DNA of 64,000 bases from the NCBI GenBank assembly GCA_029959195.1, contig CP114127.1:1-64000 (forward strand), given 5' to 3'. A program made the translations under genes and the position numbers. Each line of letters opens with the position of its first letter. The stretch's first letter is position 1. This document shows, in pieces, positions 57,495 through 64,000 of the stretch. Below the pieces are notes generated by a model. It was not told the origin of the DNA. It searched no databases and saw only the letters and a list, made by a program, of their open reading frames with translations. Source of the DNA: Dictyophora rubrovolvata (Eukaryota > Basidiomycota > Agaricomycetes > Phallales > Phallaceae).

Positions 57495-60400
57495 CGCGAG
57501 GCGCGCAGAAAGAGATAGAAGTTTGCAGGCGGACTGAAGCAAAAGAAGGAAAAGAGAAAACAAAATGGACTATGGAGGGAACTCCAAGTATCTTCCTAAG
57601 GAAGATAGGTACGGGGACTAGGGGCAATTGAGACTGGGCGGTGTTTTCTTTCCCTCCTTGCGAAAGGGTGGGAAATTGAGCGATGGGAATCCAAGGACAA
57701 AAGATTGGAGGCTAGCGATGGCATCAAAAAGCCCGTCAAACATTCAGTATCGGTTATGCGGCGAAAATAGCCGCAGCGAATCGGACCAATGATTGTTAGT
57801 CTCTATTGAGAGCATATATGTTTAATATCGCCGGAGAACAACGAGATCACGATTACTTGGTATATGCAAGGATTATTCGCCATTTTTGTATCCTCTTTAT
57901 AGGCACTGACTTCTGAGTCTCGTGGGCTGTTAACAGTTTAAAAATGAAAGAATGTGGCTAAGACTACCGAATGAGTATCATTTGGTTGGTCCTGGGATAT
58001 GTAGCTGTTATGACGGAATTGTTAGATGCTGATGGGATCTTCCCAAAGATCCCTGCCTGAGAAGCCCGAAGGAGCTGAGAGGTTCCCATCGCCAGGGAAG
58101 CATAAATTCCTAATTTAGCTACGTAGCTCCTATGGACTATATATCCAAGAGAGGTTTAGGGCCATGAGGTCAAATCTGAAGTGCAGCGATCAGTACCTGC
58201 ACGACCGTTTCCGGAGCAGGTTCCCTTCTCGATTCTTGCTGAGCTCGTAGCGGAACTAACAAACTCGAACAGACTTTTCCATAAATGTAGACATATTGTG
58301 TGGGCGGGCTCGTTTGAAACTAAACGATGTTCGTTTAGCACGGATGGTTTGATGGGGGGCCAGGCAGAAAATGATGTGATGTGCGCGATTGTGTGACTGG
58401 TTATAATCTATGCTATTCCAGCGCCCACCATCCAGCCAGGAGAGCACACGTTGAGCCCATCTACATCTCTCCGAGACTCCTGATTTTAAAGGCGCTGTAA
58501 TTTTCAAGGTGGAGGGTCAAGTTCCTTGCCCACACATGACGCCTAGCATGACCGTATGACTCCTCTCATCTCCTAAGGATTCTCAGCTGCATTAAAGATC
58601 TACTGGGAATGGTATCTTCAGCTCGTCTCACTTTCAATTCAATTCCCATCACATGTGCGTCAAAACTATAAACGACACCGCTTTCGACCACTGTCTATAT
58701 TTGTCAAGCTGTTTCCAATGGATCTTCCACGACCCGGTGTTAATTATGTACCGTATCTCGTCGTGTTGGAGACAATCTGCTGTTATGTCTGAAACGAAGT
58801 CGTCCTTACTCTTTGCTCACACTCGTGTTCTAAAGCCTTGATTCAGATGTACATAATGTCTGCCGTTCACATGTCAAGATCTTACATTGGCATTCCAAGC
58901 AATCCTTCGATTTCAGCGGACAGAGAGGTCGGACAATGCGCTCTGAATCTGGTTACTGTCGGAAGACCATAATTTCAAGAACAGCCTCCAAAGCTTTCGT
59001 GGACATGCTTTCCGCTCGCCGAGGGCTATTAAACTTTATGATCCAATCAAATTTTTTCCCTTTTTGTCTCTCAATTTCTAAGCGTGCCGTCTCAATTAAA
59101 AATTCCAAGATCAATGGGCTTTGTACACGTCGCTCGGTTCTATCGTTACCTTCTTATACATTAAAGATCACTCACTCCTTCGGTCTACGGATCCACCTGC
59201 CCCGAATCCGGACCCTTTCATGTATTAAGCCTAGTATCGTACCTTGTACTATACGGCCCATACTCTCTCTTTTCCAAACATACCTGATCATATTGACATT
59301 TCTATTGCTAACGCTGTGCTACGTGCTTTCAAATGTCGCAAAAATCGAAATTAGTTTATTTAGGATTATAAACCTAATAAGGCTGTCAGACGTCGAGGCA
59401 GTTTATAATGCATTATAATGAATTCAAGGCTACGATAAACCTGCAGCCGTGTTTATTAACTGAGTCGAGAGTTTTTTATTTAAAATCTACATAAAAAATT
59501 AAATGCCTGTTCTTTGTTTTTTTGGGGACCTTTTCGTCGTTAAGATCACAAGTTGGAGAGTAGTCTTCAAAACAGTATATTGAATGTATATAGTCTATAT
59601 ACAGGAATGAAGTACTACTGATTATACTACAAGACTACTAAGGGTTACTACTACTAACATTTATTACTATTACTACTATTACTACTATTACTATACTACT
59701 ATAATTACTACAAGTAGGGGCGACACGGCCGACAAAACATAGCTAAGTCCCGAGTTTATATAGGGAACCCAATATTGCGCACAGACCACCCTCTTTTGCT
59801 TGTGCAAAGAGGCATTAGCCGATTAACCGATAAATAGGTCTTAGCCGATCATAGCGAAGGCGAAGTTGCAGCCCATTCATTGGGGAAAAGACCCGATTAT
59901 AAACGCAGACTGTATTAAACTAAGGTTATATACATCGCGAAAGGAAAATTAACGCAAAATCAGAGCTGCATCAAGAAAATAAAGCCGGTTTGGATTATAA
60001 ACCCATTTCGACTTTTGCGACATTAAGCCTTCATTGTTTTGCAAGCTTTTTGGAGCTGATTACTTAAATATGTCCCATTCATTAACTTTATTTTAAAACC
60101 AATCATTTCCGTGATGGGAGGCAAAGACTACAACTAATACGATTGAATAACTAATAGAATACACGATTTTACCAGAAGTTGAATCGTAACTGCAGCGTGC
60201 TTTTTTACGCCGCTTGCCCAACCCGGCGAGTTTAAGATTCATCAGTACCTTTCACACATCGATGTTTCTCTTCATCCTGCCCACTTGCACTAATAGCCTC
60301 AAACCTTACCCTTTAGTACTCGCTACTGCGTTGGAGATATTTTTCCGATTCCAAGTTCATTTTAACTTAAAGTACACCGCGTTAACCCTAAGCTTAAGAC

Positions 60401-60530
60401 ATGATCAAAACGATATAACATCTATCACTGTGTATGTTCGAGGGAAACCGCCGAGATTCGAGTCTTGTAATCACGATTAGTAAAATCCAAATAGTTTGCA
60501 TTTGTGCCCTTGAAGTGCGTGACTGCAGCT
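57495..60530. other. Long stretch without a supported gene
   Basis: Three kilobases with no recognisable coding sequence. A hairpin GGGATCTTCCCAAAGATCCC lies at about 58029. A 160-codon plus frame at 58936-59418 is Ile/Leu/Ser-rich and without family resemblance. Short TAC/ACT triplet repeats lie at about 59610-59715. Confidence 0.5.
59640..59715. repeat. Imperfect (ACT)n triplet microsatellite
   Basis: Runs of TTACTACTA and ATTACTACT with interruptions over about 75 bases. Confidence 0.85.
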
Positions 60531-60537
60531 ACGTCAC

Positions 60538-60909
60538 ATGTTGGAATTGTCCATGTTCCGAACTCCATCATACGGCTGCTCACCACGTTTACTAGCATGT
60601 GGTCGCTGGTCGAAACGACTGTACTCATCCCGACCGTCACCCTTCACAGATCCTAAACCCCCATCTCTCCCGCCAGAAGATCAGAAGGAATGGGAAGAAT
60701 CAATGAACCGACGCCAACCGACCAGTCAGGAAAGTCCTCATCAGGAGTCTGATCTACCCTTACATCCTGATGCTAGAAAACCCGTGACCCCTGATTTTGA
60801 AGGAGATATAAACCCTGTGACGGGTGAAATCGGTGGACCTAAAAAAGAACCATTGCCTTGGGGCACGAATGGAGAATGGACGTATGGTGGGCGTGCGACT
60901 GACTTTTGA
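60538..60909 (+). CDS. SDHAF4: Succinate dehydrogenase assembly factor 4, mitochondrial
   Basis: Intronless frame of 123 residues. The N-terminus (MFRTPSYGCSPRLLACGRWS, then KRLYSSRP) is an Arg/Ser-rich mitochondrial presequence; either ATG at 60538 or at 60553 could be used. The C-terminus carries the family signature DFEGDINPVTGEIGGPKKEP followed by WTYGGRATDF, matching Sdh8/SDHAF4 (formerly DUF1674). The protein binds flavinylated Sdh1 in the matrix and passes it to Sdh2 while limiting radical formation. Conserved single-copy gene; plainly intact. Confidence 0.93.
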   Translation: MLELSMFRTPSYGCSPRLLACGRWSKRLYSSRPSPFTDPKPPSLPPEDQKEWEESMNRRQPTSQESPHQESDLPLHPDARKPVTPDFEGDINPVTGEIGGPKKEPLPWGTNGEWTYGGRATDF

Positions 60910-60914
60910 AAGGC

Positions 60915-61630
60915 CAGATACTTTGCTTGTAAGGTGTGGATTCTCTGGTTTTTTCGATAATATTTTAACTAAATCGAGACTCGAGCGGTGAATCCATGCA
61001 CTGACAGCTGTCATTAATTAATGTCATTCCCGGTCACTTTTCATATTTCAACACATCTCGTATTTCACACAAATTTCACATAGATAGAAGGATGGATACG
61101 TGTATCAAAACCCTAACATAATAAAGCAACCCCTTGTTTATCAATCTTTCAGTCAATTTTATGGGACTTGGATTGGCAAAATCGTGGGCCGCCTGTAGGC
61201 AAGGTACGGCTTTAGAACACCGTCTAATCATCGTTGAAAGTGGTGAATATTTAGCGTTATGAGCCCTTTGACCGAGATTTCCATCACAAAACTGCTCTCA
61301 GAATTCGTTCCTCATAGACCGCCCACAGTTTTTCCGAATAGTCATGCGCTCCTATTCAGGTCCACTCCTGTTCCAATATCAAATGTTTGAATTCAAAAGA
61401 CGTCGGCTCTCCAGGCGATTATATGTCGTGTACATCATAGCTGTCACCTAGGCTTCAGGATAGTACCAATAAGCCTGTCATACTTTTCTGTTGTTGCCGC
61501 CGTTGTCTCCGAATGTATTGCTAGGCCCAAACTGCCAAGACAGGCTAAATGGAAAGGTACTTCCAGCTTGAAGTTCAAATAAAACGACCGCGTACCACTC
61601 GAACCTCACCATCACCACCTTTATCACCTC
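60915..61630. other. Intergenic, nothing recognised
   Basis: Promoter side of the small secreted protein gene at 61635. AT-rich; no element recognised. Confidence 0.6.
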
Positions 61631-61634
61631 AGAA

Positions 61635-61998
61635 ATGCGCCTGTTTTCTTTATTTGTCGTCGTACTTTTTGGAAATAGCCTGGCAATCCCCCAGACTTCA
61701 AGTTATCGATGTATGTCTTAATCCCGCGTTTTTATGTCTTTGTTCTTTACTTTCTGACAGGTGGCGGTATCCACAACGTGAGCTTTTGTTGTATAAGTTT
61801 TACGTATGGGAGAGGCTGAACATCGCACTCAACGCCCATATCCCACAGTTGAAATGTTAGCATCCGCGAAATGTAGATCAAATCTCTTATGTGCTAATGA
61901 CATTTAATTTAGGTCCATCTGGATACAAATGCTGTGGTCCGATAAACGTCCTCACAGGTGGACCGTACGTCGGGGTTACAGTTCCTATTTCACAGTGA
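61635..61998 (+). CDS. Small secreted Cys-rich protein, copy 1 (7-base micro-exon)
   Basis: Four exons: 61635-61710, 61761-61777, 61849-61855 (TTGAAAT, 7 bases) and 61913-61998, all with GT..AG borders, giving 61 residues. The signal peptide reads MRLFSLFVVVLFGNSLA; the mature part reads IPQTSSYRCGGIHNLKCPSG then YKCCGPINVLTGGPYVG, four cysteines in C-x6-C-x5-CC spacing, ending VTVPISQ. Size, cysteines and secretion fit effector-like or antimicrobial small secreted proteins, role unknown. The reading frame survives only if the 7-base exon is used. The paralogue at 62560-62897 needs the same device, which supports the model. Confidence 0.7.
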
Positions 61999-61999
61999 A

Positions 62000-62555
62000 T
62001 AATAGATATGCTCACTTTACCCCCAGCTGCTTCCCCGAGGGAGAAATTTGTCCTTTGTAATTCAAACGACACCAATTCGAGAAATCAAAAACCGAGACTC
62101 GAGACTTAACGCATGATATGTCCGCAGAAATCAAATATTACTATTACATTGCTTAGCTTCCTGTCTTTTTTATTTTCTGTGTAACATCACACTATCGGAA
62201 TGGGCTTCACAACTTCAATGAAGTTGGCAATTTTGAACCGCTTTCCTAACATGCAATTTAATACTAGTAGAAAAATGGTGTGGCGAGGACTTTTTGAAGG
62301 CTAAGATGGCGATTGGGCATTCATGAGCGGCTTCACTGACGGTGTTTTTGCGGAAACAAGTTGGTTTGATCAGCTTTCGTTAAAAGCGTTGGTTGGCCTG
62401 GTTATAATAGTACATGCATAATCACAACCCATTTGCCTTTATACAATTCAACTTGAATGTAGTAAATGTTTCTCCAGTTTACAAGGGACAAATTTCCCCG
62501 ATAGGGTAGCAGCTGAACACAGTGTAAGTACGAATATGTTGTAGGATACTGATTC
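62000..62555. other. Shared 3' region of the inverted gene pair
   Basis: The two paralogous genes converge here. Their downstream sequences are also related: the minus copy of GACAAATTTCTCCCTCGGGG (near 62050) matches GACAAATTTCCCCGATAGGG on the plus strand near 62490. The duplication therefore included 3' untranslated sequence. No further gene. Confidence 0.6.
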
Positions 62556-62559
62556 TAAT

Positions 62560-62897
62560 TTAGACGTACGGTCCACCTGTAGTGACGTTTATCGGGCCAC
62601 AGCATTGATATCCAGGCGGGCCTATGATATGGTGAGTATATGCACGAAAGTGATTTACAGGTGCTTACATTGCGACTATTAAACAAGAGGGAATTGAGGT
62701 ATATAAGCCACGAGTCTGACAACTAGAATATATACATGAACGTGATCTTACCCCATTCACATCACCTGCATAACCCCAAGTTAATCCGTGACGCCAGAAA
62801 GGATGGAATGGTAACACATACAGCGAAAGGCCGAGGCTTGAGGAGCAGCCAGAGTGCTTCCAAAGACCGCGATGAGAACTAAAACAATTGAGCGCAT
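62560..62897 (-). CDS. Small secreted Cys-rich protein, copy 2 (7-base micro-exon)
   Basis: Inverted paralogue of 61635-61998. Exons 62897-62822 (76 bases, as in copy 1), 62765-62752 (14), 62675-62669 (TCGCAAT, 7 bases) and 62621-62560 give 52 residues. The signal peptide is MRSIVLVLIAVFGSTLA; the mature part AAPQASAFRCGDVNGSQCPP then GYQCCGPINVTTGGPYV, with the same four cysteines. The first stop comes directly after GGPYV, so it lacks the last eight residues of copy 1. The second exon is one codon shorter. Splice sites are canonical throughout. Divergence across exons, introns and 3' sequence suggests an old duplication under selection for the core. Confidence 0.7.
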
Positions 62898-62899
62898 TT

Positions 62900-63295
62900 T
62901 CGTGTGTGGTATGAAACTGGAGGTGTTTGAAGCTTGAGCTCGAGATTGAACAGGTGGCGCACAAGGAGTCTCCCTTTTTATCCTGTTTCGCTTACAAACG
63001 ACTGGGATATCGGGTATGATATGACAGTTGCTTCTCGTACCGCAATGAGCTCCATTGATAGGCGTTGAATTATCACTCGAAGAGCCACCATTTCTGAGTC
63101 AGATATATGAAATTCCACAAAGCAGACCTGAACTAAAAGTGTACCCCTCGTCGCTGTCTCGCTTAAGATGCGTACCACGCGACTCGTTTTAGCCAGAGTG
63201 AAATGAGCGAGAGCAAGTAATAAGTCTTAATTCCGTGTCGAGTCAATCAATTCCATTCCCGGTATGATATATAGAACATCACCATATATATCTCT
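62900..63295. other. Intergenic, nothing recognised
   Basis: Upstream of copy 2 and downstream of the amidohydrolase. Short frames only. Confidence 0.6.
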
Positions 63296-63300
63296 TTCGT

Positions 63301-64000
63301 TTAAAAAACATAAGATCCTCGAAGACTCGAGAAAACAGAGACAGCTTTACTATCCATACTGAACACATCGCCGCCTTTCCATGCAACATACTCTCTCTGT
63401 TCGTCCGGAACGCGGAAACCAAAGATCTTTTCCAAATTTGTAGATGCAATCGCGTAAGCTTCTGTTTCACCAATACGACCGCTTGATTCCAATGCAGCCT
63501 AGTGATGAAAATATGTCAAGGGGCTATGCGAAATATGGAGCGAGAACGACAAACCCATGCCATATCAAAGCGAGCATGTCTCGCTTCATACCCGTTCTCC
63601 GCTCCAATAGCGACGGTAATATTATGGCTGTGTAGGACTGTGAGAGGGGTATCGTAACTCAATGGTGGGCCTGGTAAACTAGGAAAACAATAAGTCAATA
63701 CATGACAGAAAATGGGATGAATTACACCATACATTCGCTTCTCATCCCACGTTCCGGGATAGAACCGTGGTGGCAGTAAGATTACACTGACATCGGCGGC
63801 TGCAATTTCGGAGGCTATCATCCAGGCCTCTGCACCTCCAGCGAATACTGGCGCCGAAAAAACATAATAAATATCGGGTTTCATATATTTTCTGATATAT
63901 TTCATACCGAGTTTGAGTAAATTACCGGTCTTCCGCTCGACTTCTCTCTTCAGCTGAATCAAGGTGGCCATTATATCTGCGTTATTAACGTGAACTACAA
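63301..64000 (-). CDS. Amidohydrolase-family protein, C-terminal part (runs off the window)
   Basis: The 3' exons of a gene that starts beyond 64000. They read KPDIYYVFSAPVFAGGAEAW, ADVSVILLPPRFYPGTWDEK, then after an intron LPGPPLSYDTPLTVLHSHNI then TVAIGAENGYEARHARFDMA, and after a 63-base intron WAALESSGRIGETEAYAIAS then TNLEKIFGF, ending SMDSKAVSVFSSLRG and YVF with TAG/TAA at 63301-63303. The order HNITVAIG..ARxxRFDxAWAAL and ASTNLEKIFG is that of imidazolonepropionase-like amidohydrolases, whose metal-binding histidines would be upstream, out of view. Substrate unknown. Confidence 0.75.

Noticed and set aside
58936-59418. 160-codon plus frame
   Set aside because: Hydrophobic, Ser/Ile-rich composition, no family resemblance, no splice partners; kept only in the gap note.

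Overview
This window is a chromosome end of a filamentous fungus, most likely an agaricomycete basidiomycete. It opens at base 1 with about 275 bases of CCCTAAA repeats (TTTAGGG on the other strand), the C-rich strand running inward as expected for a left telomere. Genes carry many short introns (about 45-65 bases, GT..AG, with CTRAY-like branch sites). Several families are typical of Agaricomycetes: DUF6533 and PQ-loop membrane proteins, a TRI5-like terpene synthase, KDZ-transposon-linked cysteine clusters, and a TET/JBP-like dioxygenase. From memory only, a plant-type TTTAGGG telomere in this group has been reported for Hymenochaetales; I could not verify this.

Subtelomere, 0-16 kb. The telomere runs directly into an OrsD-like zinc-finger gene whose last codons and stop are telomere repeat. 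Next come broken pieces of housekeeping genes (SMC1, VPS68/TMEM50, ubiquitin), a fairly complete SET3-type PHD+SET gene, a structured repeat block (8.6-9.2 kb), two unrecognised genes, a subtelomeric TET/JBP-like dioxygenase with one internal stop, and a decayed cytochrome P450.

Transition, 16-33 kb. An apparently intact secreted alpha-galactosidase (GH27), a disordered Pro/Ser-rich protein, two paralogous tiny Cys/His-rich genes with very short exons, two unrecognised nuclear-looking proteins, long stretches without a gene I can support, and a 1.47 kb DNA transposon with about 50-base inverted ends. That transposon holds a zinc-finger gene and the first exon of a KDZ-type transposase.

Gene-rich part, 33-64 kb. 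An HxxxD acyltransferase, a GH35 beta-galactosidase, a decayed RluA-type pseudouridine synthase, a DUF6533 membrane protein, a PQ-loop transporter, a trichodiene-synthase-like terpene synthase, a Kre9/KNH-type GPI protein, an importin-13-like karyopherin, a cupredoxin membrane protein, the SDH assembly factor SDHAF4, a tail-to-tail pair of small secreted cysteine-rich proteins that each use a 7-base micro-exon, and the 3' part of an amidohydrolase that runs off the right edge. Most genes from 36 to 57 kb lie on the minus strand.

Functional themes: breakdown of plant galactosides (GH27, GH35), specialised metabolism (terpene synthase, acyltransferase, dead P450), and small secreted or Cys-rich proteins. 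No tRNA, rRNA or CRISPR array was recognised. Exon borders were read by eye and need transcript support.
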